A stretch of DNA of 64,000 nucleotides from Syngnathus acus (Eukaryota; Chordata; Actinopteri; Syngnathiformes; Syngnathidae): positions 8,528,786 to 8,592,785 of the forward strand of contig NC_051100.1 in NCBI RefSeq assembly GCF_901709675.1. The letters run 5' to 3'. Shown here piece after piece: positions 52,011-64,000 of this stretch. Both the position numbers and the translations under genes were made by a program. The notes under the pieces were generated by a model. It did not search any database, was not told the origin of the DNA, and saw only the letters and a program-made list of their open reading frames with translations. Position 1 is the stretch's first letter, and every line of letters begins with the position of its first letter.

Positions 52011-52700
52011 TGTCATATAAAGCAGTTAACCAAATGTCTGATTTTTATGTTTTAATTGGCGAATATAAAAACAAGGAATAAAACACCAGACAAGTTTTAA
52101 CATAAATGTTTATTAAAAATAATCATCATCAATCATCATCATCTTCATCATCATCATCATCATCATCATCATATTAAATGTAAATTTCAAACCAGCAATC
52201 TAATGTGAAATTGCAGTAGATGTACTGGATAACAATATTTAGGCATATATATGCATAGACGTATATAAGTAAATCATAAATCTACATTCTGGCTTACATA
52301 GTTCACGCCAGGAGACGCAACACGTTCACTGAATGATCCGTTGATGCACGGGAAGGCAGTTCACCCATTGACTCGTTCGCGAACGGGAAAGTCAGGATTC
52401 GTTCCCTCACTGATCCGTTCTCGCGATGAACTGGAAAGGCAAATCACTCACTCACTGACTCGTTCGTTCACTCACAGTTCCGTTCAGTTGGTGAACGGGA
52501 AATGCAATTTACGGACTCGTTCGTGAACGGGAAGTTCATCTTCTTCTTCGTTTTGTTTTACGGCGAGGTAGCACCAGCATCAATGCGCATTACCGACATC
52601 TACTGGTTAAAGTCATATGAGCTGAAAAAAGAACTTCCTAAAGTGATTCGTTCACTCTCGTTCACTGAAAAGATTCGTTCTTTCACTCACGAGCCAACAC
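52011..52700 (-). repeat. right arm of long inverted repeat
   Basis: Reverse-complement partner of 48134-48910. It contains a (TCA)n tract at about 52131-52170 where the left arm has ATT repeats. Confidence 0.8.
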
Positions 52701-52917
52701 GACCATCTTCTGCTTGAATCATTCAAAGATTTAGAAGTGTGTGTGTGTATACTTTCGTCGACCTACTGTATCTCTGATAGTTTTATGGCTGTAGAGACAA
52801 CAGCCGCTCAGTGCGTACATCAAACCCTTTTAAGTCAACCCACTGATGTTGTTATCTGCTGTAGACTGGGGCTTGTCTTAACAAAGCCCTCAAGGCGCTT
52901 GAAGAGTCTGCAGATGA

Positions 52918-52939
52918 CCCCCCCCCCCCCCCCCCCCCC
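52918..52939. repeat. poly-C tract
   Basis: 22 uninterrupted C; the exact length may be an assembly artefact. Confidence 0.85.
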
Positions 52940-53205
52940 ACATTATGTGTGAACTGTAGCATCCCTGACTTTTTTTCCCCGCACAGGCAGCTTGTTTCCC
53001 CTTTGTTTACAATCAGGCCACATTTCAAACCCAACCCAGAAATCAGTTTCCCTTCTCTTGGATTAATTGAAACCTAGATGAGTGGCGAAAAGATGGGAGA
53101 TGCGAAATACAATTCCAAAGGCTCTGCATAAGAAATTGAGTGGTTGGTTGTGATAAGACTGATGTAGTCTTGATTAGTCAAATGGTTTGTTTTGGGTGTA
53201 TTTCA

Positions 53206-53452
53206 TAGAGTTGTTTGACTGGTAACTTTTATTATTATTTATTTTAGTTTCTTTTCTTTTTTTTCGACCTGAATGACCGAATTATGTGAATGTGTGGTGT
53301 TTGGAAGAAAACCAGGTCTGAGAATAATAATAGAGTTGTTTGACTGGTCACACTTATTATTATTTATTTTAGCTTCTTTTCCTTTTTTTGTACCTAAATG
53401 ACCGAATTCTGTGAAAGTGTGGTGTTTGGAAGAAAAACAGTTCAGAGATTAA
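53206..53452. repeat. 125-bp tandem duplication
   Basis: Two direct copies beginning TAGAGTTGTTTGACTGGT (53206 and 53331), differing at several positions, each containing TGACCGAATT and GTGTGGTGTTTGGAAGAAAA. Confidence 0.85.
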
Positions 53453-55212
53453 TAATTTGTTTCCAATAGTGAGTCAAGTTTGCTGTAGAACACAAACTTA
53501 AACTACAATATTCATGAATTCCCTTAGGAAACAATTGTTTCTCACACAGTTTTTTCTCTGTTAAACATCTGACCTGGACAATGCCAGCTTTTGGAAAAGT
53601 ATTAAACAGTCTGTGGAGGACAAAATGATTTTGGGCTTTCACTAAAATATTTAAAATATTTAAGATCAGATGTCAAATGAAAATTCTTGCAGGGGAGGAA
53701 TTGGGCTGCAAATAAAAGTCTGAGAAAGAGATACAACACAAACATATTGGTCATATTTGTTAGATGGATATATTGCACTGCATAATGTTAATCGCTTTTT
53801 AAACTAAAACACTTCTCTTAAACTAATACCTAATTACTTTCCCCTATCAACTGTTATTTGTAAATGACTACTTCAATTACTATTTTAATTACTTATTTTG
53901 GAACATATCGAGAAACCTTTGAAAGTATGGATTAGATTAATAGCATTCTCATTCCTTTCATTAGGGAAATATATTTGACAATTGCGAGCATGGTCATAGA
54001 ACAAATTAAACTTGCATCTGAAGACATTATTGTGTCGTTTAATATTAATTTTAAATAACATAATTGTGAAAAGATATGGGAAGAATAATAAGAGCAAGGA
54101 GATTATTTTTATGCAAAAAAGTCATTAGTCAGACTTCTGCTGTCTAAATTTCACAATCAACACACATTTATTATGCAAACAAAAAAAAGCATACTTCAAT
54201 TATTTGATGGTTTAACAGTTTCCAGATCATCAGGAATAATGTTTTTTTTTTTCCCAGGCAAGACTCTCTACAATGAACATGCATAATTCATTTTTTAAAG
54301 CTCCATTCTCTGAGTGGACCATTTGACTGTTATAATGCCTCGAGGGGGCAAGACTGTTTATTCTATTTTTTTATTGAAATAATCTCTCAGTGGGAGAAAA
54401 GTTGCCCATCTGAGGAATCAGATTTTCTTCCATTGCAGCCGCGATACAGAGAAGTCAGGCAAAAGAAATGGAGAGAGAGAGAGGGGGAGTACGCAAGTTC
54501 TCTATTTGAACAACAAACCTAACAAACAAAAAATTCAAAGTATTTTTCCGACCAAACATTCGTCCGTTTTCTTGCACTTGAGGTCACGGATTGGCGTTCC
54601 TAACACAGCAGGCAGACAACCAGAATCATGATTTCCAGAATCATTTGGTTGAACTCCAAATTCTAAGGAATTTGAATTTGGAAGTTCCATTGTGTTCTGA
54701 TAGGGCCTACAGTATAAATATAGTCGAGCTCTTCATTCACCTACAACCATTTCGTTTTAGCTTTACATATTAGTGTGCGTGTGAGCTAGTAGGGTTGTAA
54801 ACAATGTGCACCACATAGCTGACATGCCTAATGTGCTTGTTAGCCTCTTCGGGCTCCCCGGAGGCAAGAGTCTCGGTTGCAGGACTTATTTATGGCACAT
54901 TATAACAAGTCCAGTCCATGTGGGCCAGCCTTGCAAGATTACGTATAGCAATGTAAAATGAGCTCTCCAAATGCATATCCATCCATCCATTTTCTGTAAC
55001 GCTTAATCATTGATTTAGATCTCTGCCAACTGTAATTTGCATTAAATTGAGTCCGAGTTCAAGGTACCCTCGTATAAGAATGTAACGATGAAAACAAGAT
55101 GTTTCTTGTTGTAAGAATTCACCAGTCTTCATTGCTTAGTAAATTAACTCAGATTTATTTACCGACCATAAAAATATGAGCGTTAATGTTTCGTGACTTG
55201 CAATTACCCTGA

Positions 55213-55334
55213 TCTGGTGGAACTTTGAATAGATAGCAGACAAAAAAGCTTATTTGTGTTTTTATAAAGTTTATCTGGTGGAACTTTGAATAGATAACAG
55301 ACATAAAAGCTGATTTGTATTTTTATAAAGTTTA
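55213..55334. repeat. 61-bp tandem duplication
   Basis: Two direct copies beginning TCTGGTGGAACTTTGAATAG with a few substitutions. Confidence 0.9.
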
Positions 55335-56511
55335 GGTCAACCTTTTGTTAGCAGTAGGGGCTTATTGAATGTTGGAAAAATAAACAAATTTGACATTTAG
55401 TTCACTGGCAGCACTCCAAAAAGATGAATGTTGTTTTCTTGCTTCAACTGTAGAAAAAGAAGTTGGACTGTGAGGAGAAGGGGCAAGGGTGAATTCATGA
55501 ATTAACAACCTTGTGGTAATGGAATTGAAGGTCTCATTGCGATGAAGGCAGTCATGCATCCGCTCTTCACTTATTAGGGTGCAATAAAGAGACAGCGTGT
55601 TTCGATTAATACCTCTGCGGGCTTGCAGTGAAAAGGGAAGACAAGTAGAAAGAGAAGAGGGATAAAATTACTCTGGTATAAAACAAAACGATGATCCCAT
55701 ACCTATGAAGTGATGGATTTCCAGCGGGACAACAGCAGAGATTTGGCAATTGGCTGGATTAGCATAGCAAAATGCACAACAAAGAAAAACAATAGCATCC
55801 ACCCACAATAGTCAGTCTACTAAATATAACAACATGAAACGCGACAACTGTGCAGACACCAATTGAAATAAATAAAATGATTTGCAAATCCTTTTCAACC
55901 TATATTCAATTGAATAGCTAGACAAAATATTTATTTTTGTTTTAAAGAAATAGGTTTGCTTGTTTTGTTGGTTTCATGAAAAAAAAAACAGCTCTACGAA
56001 ATACCCTTAATGATAAGCAGCATCATTTGATAAAAGTAGCTTCCACTTATTGAGCCACATTTTGCTCTCGCTCATCTTCACCTGGCTCCAACAGCTCTTT
56101 AAACACTGTAAACACGTTCTTACCGACACGTACCATTTGAGTTTTCTTTCTTATTTTATCTTATTTTTACTCAGACAGACTTTAATATTCACTTTCAACA
56201 AGCAATATCTGCAGCTAAGGTAACCATGGCAACACTTCACTTAAAATAGACCTGGAGGAAGAAAGGTAGAAAGTGTATAGGTACAATATGTTTCACATGC
56301 CACATGATTCACGATGATGTATAGCTCTGTTGGACTCTGTTGGACTTTAAATCCAGTTTGCTGGTTAGTTGGCTTTGTTTTCTCTCTACTTTCAGGATTA
56401 CCGCTATTTAGGGTGGTAATGCAGAAAATACAAACCCTATGTTTCACACTGACATTTTATGAAACAATATCTATGTTTTCGTTTTGTCAAAAAATGTATG
56501 AGTGCCTTGTT

Positions 56512-56582
56512 GATATCCCTCCACCCATTTGTCTGTTCAGGTTGATTGGTGAGCTAGAACCTATTCCAACTGACTTCCAGTG
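56512..56582 (+). repeat. fish L2/SINE-type repeat fragment
   Basis: TCCCTCCACCCATTTGTCTG..TTGATTGGTGAGCTAGAACCTATTCCAACTGACTT follows the common fish repeat tail (CCATCC...GGAGCCTATCCCAGCTGACTT). Diverged. Confidence 0.45.
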
Positions 56583-57193
56583 AAAGGGCCTGACGTTGAC
56601 GTGTTCTACTAAATATCCCGATTAACACTTTTTAAACCCCTTCACTCAAAAGGCTACACAGAACTGCATTTTGACAGCTATGACAGACACACTGTTTCAC
56701 TTTCAGGATTAGCAAAAGCTTCGGCAATGAAGATGCTGGACAAGTAGCCCGGCAGGGCGTAATTCGTCTTGTTTAAGAGCCACTGCAGGATAAATTTTAA
56801 ATCTGATTTGTGCTGTGCAGTCAAATAAAATCCCGCCAAAGCTAATTTATTTTACATGTTAAAGCATAATGTTGTCATAAATTATAACAATGTGACATAA
56901 AGCAGCATGAAACAAGTCACCTTCCTTAGCGGAAAATATTACGCACGGTTTAATTTGCAGTTGCCAATCATTCAGTCAGTCGTCTCAAGGGACAACTTCA
57001 ACGCCTGAAGCACTGATTTTGCCGTTCTTGTTTACAAGAGCATAACTTCACTCACATAATTTATTGCACAATGATGAAAGTTTGCAAAATAAAGCCAATC
57101 ACTATGCGACTTCATAATTCTTCATTGAACTGTTCAGTCAGTTCAGGCTGTGGTAAGGAGAAATGTTATTCATGAAAAGCCTGGGGGGACATA

Positions 57194-57274
57194 ACAAACA
57201 AACAAACAAACAAACAAACATACATACAAACAAACAAACAAACAAACAAACAAACAAACAAACAAACAAATAAA
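57194..57274. repeat. (CAAA)n microsatellite
   Basis: About 19 CAAA units with one CATACATA interruption. Confidence 0.95.
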
Positions 57275-60200
57275 GTAATGTAACATTAGAATGCGCATGC
57301 TTGCATTTCAATCCACATAGCCTTAAATTTGTGCCAGTATATATACATAGCATACCTTTTCCTTTTCTATGTGTCTACATTTCAAATTATGTGTTCCAAT
57401 TATCTAATCAATCTATTGTGAACTCACAGGCAGAAGACTATTCTGCATTTGTATGTACTCTAAACGCTGCAGAAAAACAAGTCCACAACACGGGCTCGAC
57501 CTTCTTTGTCTCTCTTCATCATCCATCCTATCTCTTTATTAGGCCCACAGTCTGACCAACAAGAAGGTGAAGGCAAAGGCGCGTGCTAATGAATTACTTG
57601 TCCAATTATAGATACGGCGGATGCACAGATATCCCATTTCACATTCATTTGCGCACGTTAAACTGCCATCATTCTTCGGTTTACCTCAATTACCCCCTGC
57701 GACAGACAACAGCACACCCCGAGGAAAGAAAGTCCAAGAGGAAACAATACCGTATATAGATGACATCACTCGTAAATAAATAACTTTTTTTGGGTGATTG
57801 TAATCGCTCAGGTATATGATCGCGGTAATTATTTCTGACATCGCCATCTGCTTTGGAATAGATCAGTAGAAAGTGCAAATTGTACATACGGTATTGCAAG
57901 TTTCTTTCTATACAAGACACTAAATGTGTGGATGTTTTTAGGCTAAAGCTGTAGCTGTTATATTTTCTCCCGCAGAGACTGCCCAATGGTCTTTTTCTCT
58001 GCCTCATGACAACTTGAAAAGGGGCCTTCATTTTACACTAGACCAAGCAGATTGTGTTTTCATTTTTGTCTCAATAACTCCTTTTAAGTGCCTGCTGCTC
58101 GGTATTTTCTTGTGCTCATTATAGGCAAAATTAATGTTTTCTCTTTGTTTCTTGAGCCTCCGTGAATTTGATGCAGCTCGGTTAAAAAGTGGGCCCTTGC
58201 GGACTTGAGTCTAAGTCGGTGTTGGCGTCAATCATCATATAATTGGTTCGGCAAAGAGCAATTTACGAACAACTTCGGGGAAAAGGTTGGAAGCAGCAGT
58301 CTCTCACAAATGGAAGGGCAAGCGTTGATATGAGCAAACGATTAGGAGGATGAAAATGTACTCCGCTGCTGTATATTGTACTAGATGAAAAGGAAATGAA
58401 AATGATCAACGTAACTTTTATGGCCGTACATATGTAAATAATGGGAGCAAAACTGTAACATAGATTTACACTACAGCAATGTCCTCTTCAGATTCCATGC
58501 TTCGTTCGGTCCATAGTTTGCATTTTGATTCAGATGCATATTCTCGGGGACATCATCCTTGTGGGCGTACATATTTTAGTTGTTATTTTGCATTGAAGCA
58601 TCTATATGATCCATCCATTCATGGAACATAGCAGATGATTGGTGTTTGATTAATATCCATTTTGAAAAGAGGCTGGATTCTGATCTGAAGACACCCGATT
58701 GGATATTTTTTCATTTTACGCTGCCATGACCCATTTCCGAAGTGGGACACATGGCAGCGGATGTTTCACATATAAAAGCCATCCAGCAGCCCATCACAGT
58801 TTCCTCACAAAGTTTTCCTGTTTATTTTAAGTATGTGGTGAGATGGGGGGGTGGGGTGAGAAATATGCTTGGACCCCACAGGTTCCAGGCCAGATAATTG
58901 ACTATTGGGATTTTTCTGGGAATTTTTTGTGTCCACATTTCCACACATCCCCCATAGGAAACGCATAAATTATCATTTTTAGAAGATTTTTTTAGGCATT
59001 GCAGACCCCCTGAAATATCCTTATAATGATAAGATACATAATGTAGAGTGTTAATTGTTATATTTCTTTAAACTAAACAAACAGTAGTGTTTTAGATGTT
59101 TCTGCAGAAGTGTTGGAGTGATTATTTTTGCATAAACTCACTCTTCCAGAATGTTGACATTGACACTATTTGTTATAAATTTGCAGACACATGTCACCAG
59201 CCTAAAACAATCTGCTATCAGGTCAAGCATGCCTTAAACTGACAACAAAACTTGACTTTTTCTTTTAGTTGTGTTTGTTTATGTTTCGTCATTTGAAATG
59301 CTAATCGTTTGTGCAAACAAATCATCAAATTATCATACCAGCCTTTACTGGGCTATGCAAACAGACTACAGCAGCATCTGATAAGCAGTCTGGCTTGCAC
59401 TAATCGCTTATTGATGATATTTTTAGAGCCTTTTATTCAAGACATTGGTGGTTTCAATAGTTACATCAAACTAAGTGAGAAGGGGAACTGGTCCCTCACT
59501 GGTTGCCCTTCATAAGCTGCGTATTGTTTTTCCCTGGAGGTTGTCAGTAATTGGACAATCTCTACAGTGGGGACACTGAAGTGCATTTCTGAGTTTGCTT
59601 ATAAGTAGCGAGATGAAGATGATTAAGGCAATCGAGGCTTTCCAACACTTGATTTGAGAAGGGGGAAGGAAGCAGACGTACTACTCATCAGAGTCTCTGT
59701 ATTTGTTTTACACCAGGGTTGTTCAGTGAATGGAAACATGCTGATGGCTAAGCTATTTACACAGAGCAAATTCCCGCAATGGATTACGCATCTTTGTTTG
59801 CTTCATTAACATCAACACTAGATTTGTGAGGTCATGTGTTGTCTTAATCCATTGAAAATATTCACAATACCTGCAAAGAATTTTGGATTGCAAACATTTG
59901 TGATAACAGCTAGATCCACGTTGTCACAATGTTGAATAATCAATATTCAAATTATGTCTCGGATTTCCAATTTGTAACATCCACACAGAATTTCATATTA
60001 TATGAACGACTGTGATCACAAATTTTCAATGCTTGATTGAGATCTAAGGTGACAAGCAAAATCTAAACTGATCCAAATAAAGCACAACTGCTTACGCAAT
60101 GATTTCATTGAACCTGTATGGTTCCGCAAAATACATAATTGGATTTGACTGAATACGCAACAAATTCTGTTAAACGCCAAAAGTTCATTGAAATTAAATA

Positions 60201-62210
60201 GAAAGGACCGTTTCAAAACGAGGCAACAAAATTCAAATTTCAGATTCTTGTTTTGTTGGACTTCCCATGCAACCATTCTCCATATGACTGACAATTAACA
60301 TATAAATATTGTTCCTATATACATATCACAATGATAGAATATTGCCAAGTTCCTATGGTAACTAAAGACAGGCTGAGTCATCAACACATCCTCTAAACAA
60401 TATGCTCAGTGAGAATGAACGAGTACTATTTTTAACGCACTCTCCTCCCTCCAACCTCCATAACATTGATGTTGTTCATGGGTGCACATCTTTCATGTAT
60501 CATAGCTGAAAATGTGTCATTGAACAAAAAACATGGGAAGGGGAGTGACAACTGTTAGTTGGATGGCCAGTGCAAAATTTTGCAATGAAGATTAGTCAAG
60601 AATCGTGTATTAAAGCCGAATCCTTCAGCTTCACAGGAGTTACAATACATTTGACAGTAATATGATAGAAAGGGGGGGAAAAAAAATCATGAACCGTGTG
60701 CACTCATGCAGTGAGCTGTAGATGAACGTGCCCTGATGCAATGATAAATCAATAAGATCAAAGCGAAACCGTGATATTGAAAAAGACTGTCAATCAACAA
60801 AAAAGGGTTTTCTTGACCTGGCAACGGCAAGGAAAAAAAGATGTGAACATTATGGATCGTCTGTTTGAAGAGGAACGAGTGGGCATGTGGAGCGCCACAG
60901 TGCAATCATGCCTGTTGTAGTCTATTCAAAGAGGTGGGGAAAAGAGTAGTACAACTTAAGTCAATGGCTGCATCTGCAAATGCAAATTGTTTTATTGAAA
61001 GCTTCATACTAGCTTTGCCTGGCATGTATTTGCATTATTTTTCTTTCATAAGTTGTTGATGAGCAAGTGAGTCATGTGAGTGAATTGCAAAACAAAGTCC
61101 TGCTGGTCCGAGTGGTGGCAGATTCTGGTGTCTGGTAGTGAGAGTGAAACTTGGCCTAGATTCAGAATTTTTCACTGTGTATTATTTGGTCCATGATGCT
61201 TTAATTTGAGTAATTTTAGTAATTTGTTGATGTTAATCTTTTCCCCAAAGCTCTTATGCAAAGTAACACTGAAACAACTGACTTGTTGAGAAGATTTCTC
61301 AAATATTACACTGCTGTCATACAAATTGAGAGACATTCACTTTGTAAGTAATTCAACGTAGATTAGGCAAAATTGACACATGCATGTTTCAGGAAGTTTA
61401 GAGAAGCTTAATACTTACTTTCAGAATGTGTTTTGGACCTGCTGTGCATAGAGGAGATGATGAGCAGAAACAGACAATGGAATCAAAAGAACCATTTGAT
61501 GTACGTGGTGACAATTTTGTGGGAGCAGCTGAGGTATTTATATGCATCTGCGAGGAACCGGATAAATATGCCACATTAAAACAAACTCCAACTGTGAATT
61601 AATTGGCTGGAGTCTACAGTTTTTTTGGAAATACTGTAATCAAACGCAAACGACTACTGTAAAAACACAGACTAAGTCTACAAATTCTCAATTTAAATGA
61701 GAACCAACATTTACCTGCATGTGCCCGTTCTAATTGTTAAATGCATTTTATTGCGCAATAGCAATAAAATATAAACTCGTCCTTGGCTCCCCTCTTACAA
61801 AGTAGACAAGTTTTGTTGATCAACAATAATGTCCATTTGAGGGAATAGTCACACGGAAGCAGATTATTCTCAGAAGAAGCTGACATCTTCTGTCAAGGAC
61901 ACTCTTCATGCTTTAATTAGCCATGCATATAGTCTGACATTAACGCCTTGCTATTATTCTGATGTGACTGTCATCAGGCCTGTCATTATTCTGCTGAAAG
62001 CACAATTCTTCAGGCTGACTGCTGGATGATGTATCACCTGTCAGCTTTAAAATAATCACCTTAACTTACACTACAGTGGCACAGTAATGCACAGGTGTGG
62101 TGACTTTGGAAAAAAAAAAAAAGAAGAAAACTCTACCTTGTCTTGCCGGATCCTGGTGCAGTGCGGTCCTGGCACCTGTCATCTCCACTGGACGTCACTT
62201 TTCATGGGGG

Positions 62211-62284
<74 letters not shown>
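62211..62284. repeat. (GT)n microsatellite
   Basis: About 36 GT units with a single GC interruption. Confidence 0.95.
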
Positions 62285-62287
<3 letters not shown>

Positions 62288-63409
62288 CTCACTCGACAGC
62301 ACGCAGCAGGTGGCAGAGGATACTCTCATCAGCTTTCTTCTCACTTCACCCCCAAGGGCCATGGGAATGCTCAGCAACCATTACTGTGCTACTTTCACCC
62401 TACGTCGACCTACTACTTCTTCCGCATAATAAAACAGCCGTGACCTAATTTACACAGTCTTTCAGCCACTAGTGATCAAAACGTTTGCACTTCGTTTAAC
62501 ATCAATATTTTCATCATACAAATTTAGCAGGGGGTTTTAAAAACACTCTTCCCTGTGGTTTGTGAAATTCAGTGAACATTTACAGTGTGTTTAGGGAAAT
62601 AAAAACTAACACCTCCTGACAGTGTCAATCAAAACTGAGCATTATTATCTATGTGAAGGTAGAATATTCTATATAATTTTCATTGGAATTGAATGGATTG
62701 TATGCATTCAAGGACCAGTGCATATAGTATGTCTCACCTTATTTCTTTACCCTTTATATATATAATTTTTTGCTGCTTCCATTTAAAAAAGTGAAGACAC
62801 AGCATATACATTTCCAGGGGTTATTGGGGAAAAGGAGTCAGCTTTGTCATTAGTCATCTAGAAAGTAATGAACTGCAATGAACATCTCTTCTAATATTAC
62901 TCCAGAGGGGGAAAAACAGAAATGATTAGCTTGTTAAGATGACACCCCAAAATAAAAGGAGACAGATTATTTGCTTATTTGACCTCATCCGGTGGTCGAG
63001 ATCTTGTTTTTGCCAGTCACCCTTTATTCTAAATGTAGCTGGAAAATAACCTCCATTATGGATTTCTGCTTTTCTCCTACTACTTTTCAGATAAAAATCC
63101 ATCAGACCAAGTTCCTCAGATTCCACAGAGACATCTGACACTCTGCTTCGAAAAAGACTGATCACGGATACATTTGGGTAATTATGGAAAGCCGCACCCC
63201 ATCAATATTTAATACATGTGAGTGTTCCTTCACCGAGTCCTTCTAGATGGAGTATTTTGTTTCCCTCGTTGTGTCCTGTCGTGCAAAGTAGCCAGTAGAA
63301 TGGTGGACACCAGCCCACACATCACGTTTAATCTTTGGAAAAATGCAGCAATTGCATCATATGAGCACATCCTATTATATACTACTTGTATGCTTTACTT
63401 GTCAGCTGT

Positions 63410-63512
63410 TGTTTGTAAGTTGTCCCTGTGCTTTGTGTGGCTTTTATCCGGTTACTTTGGATTCTTCCCACATTTACAAAGCCCTAATCTAGCGAATGTA
63501 TAGATGAATGGG
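63410..63512 (+). repeat. fish interspersed repeat fragment
   Basis: TTTATCCGGTTACTTTGGAT followed by TCTTCCCACATT, CTAATCTAGCGAATGTATAG and ATGAATGG resemble the class with '...CCGGTTACTCCGGCTTCCTCCCACATTCC...'. Recognised by pattern only. Confidence 0.4.
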
Positions 63513-64000
63513 TACATTTGAGTAAACACACCATGCATAATTGCCATTGTAAAGGGAGACAAAAACAGTATGGTCCAAATGACCTACTTTTGTACCCAGT
63601 AATTGTACAATGTATTAAAGTCTGCCAAGTGGGCACATGTAACATTAAAACTAAGTTTTACCTCAAGTGGCACATTTCTGTTGCACACCCCTGAGATTTT
63701 GACCTTGACTGCAAGTTGGAGTCTGGCTCCAGCTGTTCATGCAGAGCCGATCTCAGGTCATATGCATCAAAAACAGTGTCTTAGGGAGGAAGTCATGTCC
63801 TTGACCGATCAACACACCTCAGTAGAATGTGGGAGTGGAAGTCATTTGACTAATGAGGGATGGAGAATGAATTATTGGGTGTTACAGACTTCTCTTGATT
63901 GAGTCACACTGTAAAAAAAACATACAAGTAACAGATGAGTCAATAATTCAATGTCAGTTCACCTCAGATTCATTTTCCACCTTTAATGATTAAATTTTAA

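Larger units (their letters stand above)
48134..52700. mobile_element. composite foldback repeat, 4.6 kb
   Basis: The two ends are long inverted copies of one another (48134-48910 against 52011-52700). Both begin, read inward, GTGTTGGCTCGTGAGTGAA and share about 700 aligned bases with substitutions and small indels; the left arm has an extra segment of about 115 bases (about 48587-48701). The interior holds two direct copies of a roughly 430-base segment with a tRNA-like head (about 49015-49440 and 51350-51780) and a tandemly amplified palindrome (49415-51187). No transposase-like reading frame was seen, and no clear target-site duplication flanks the ends. Family unknown; non-autonomous DNA transposon or nested MITE cluster is the likeliest reading. 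Confidence 0.6.
52701..64000. other. gene-free AT-rich region
   Basis: No conserved exon, RNA gene or intact transposon recognised over 11.3 kb. Contents that could be named are a C-run (52918-52939), a 125-bp duplication (53206-53452), a 61-bp duplication (55213-55334), (CAAA)n, (GT)n, and degraded fish repeat fragments near 54965-55000, 56512-56582 and 63410-63512. Confidence 0.6.

Noticed and set aside
57138-57353. Open frame with LFVC repeats
   Set aside because: Translation of the (CAAA)n microsatellite on the minus strand.
62087-62443. 118-codon open frame with Cys-Val repeats
   Set aside because: Translation of a (GT)n microsatellite.

Overview
The window is nuclear DNA from a ray-finned fish, almost certainly a teleost. 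The reasons are AT-rich sequence, vertebrate-type introns with GT-AG borders, fish-type interspersed repeats, many simple-sequence tracts, and protein-coding exons that read as clear vertebrate orthologues. I saw no bacterial, organellar or viral gene. The species cannot be named from this sequence alone.

The left 38 kb holds five genes in the order known from human 2p16.3: foxn2 (+), ppp1r21 (+), ston1 (+), gtf2a1l (+), then lhcgr (-). Every intron was followed by joining reading phase across splice sites. The deduced products are foxn2 410 aa (coding exons complete, 5' non-coding part outside or at the left edge), ppp1r21 784 aa in 22 exons, ston1 709 aa in 3 coding exons, gtf2a1l 420 aa in 10 exons and lhcgr 658 aa in 11 exons. 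Apart from shared position they are not a pathway. They cover a forkhead transcription factor, an endosomal RNA/PP1 adaptor, an endocytic adaptor, a germ-cell TFIIA subunit and the gonadotropin (LH) receptor. ston1 and gtf2a1l lie 1.7 kb apart on one strand and keep the splice phase needed for the read-through fusion known in mammals. gtf2a1l and lhcgr converge tail to tail.

The right 26 kb (about 37.9-64 kb), upstream of lhcgr, has no recognisable gene. It is AT-rich, with microsatellites (GATA/GATC, CAAA, GT), short duplications, degraded fish repeats, and one striking composite repeat at 48.1-52.7 kb. That structure has two outer arms of about 0.7-0.8 kb in inverted orientation. Between them are two direct copies of a segment with a tRNA-like (SINE-type) head, and a core palindromic element that has been internally multiplied into seven 235-bp units, each with a stem of about 40 bp. 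This composite is the most unusual object in the window; I could not assign it to a named transposon family.
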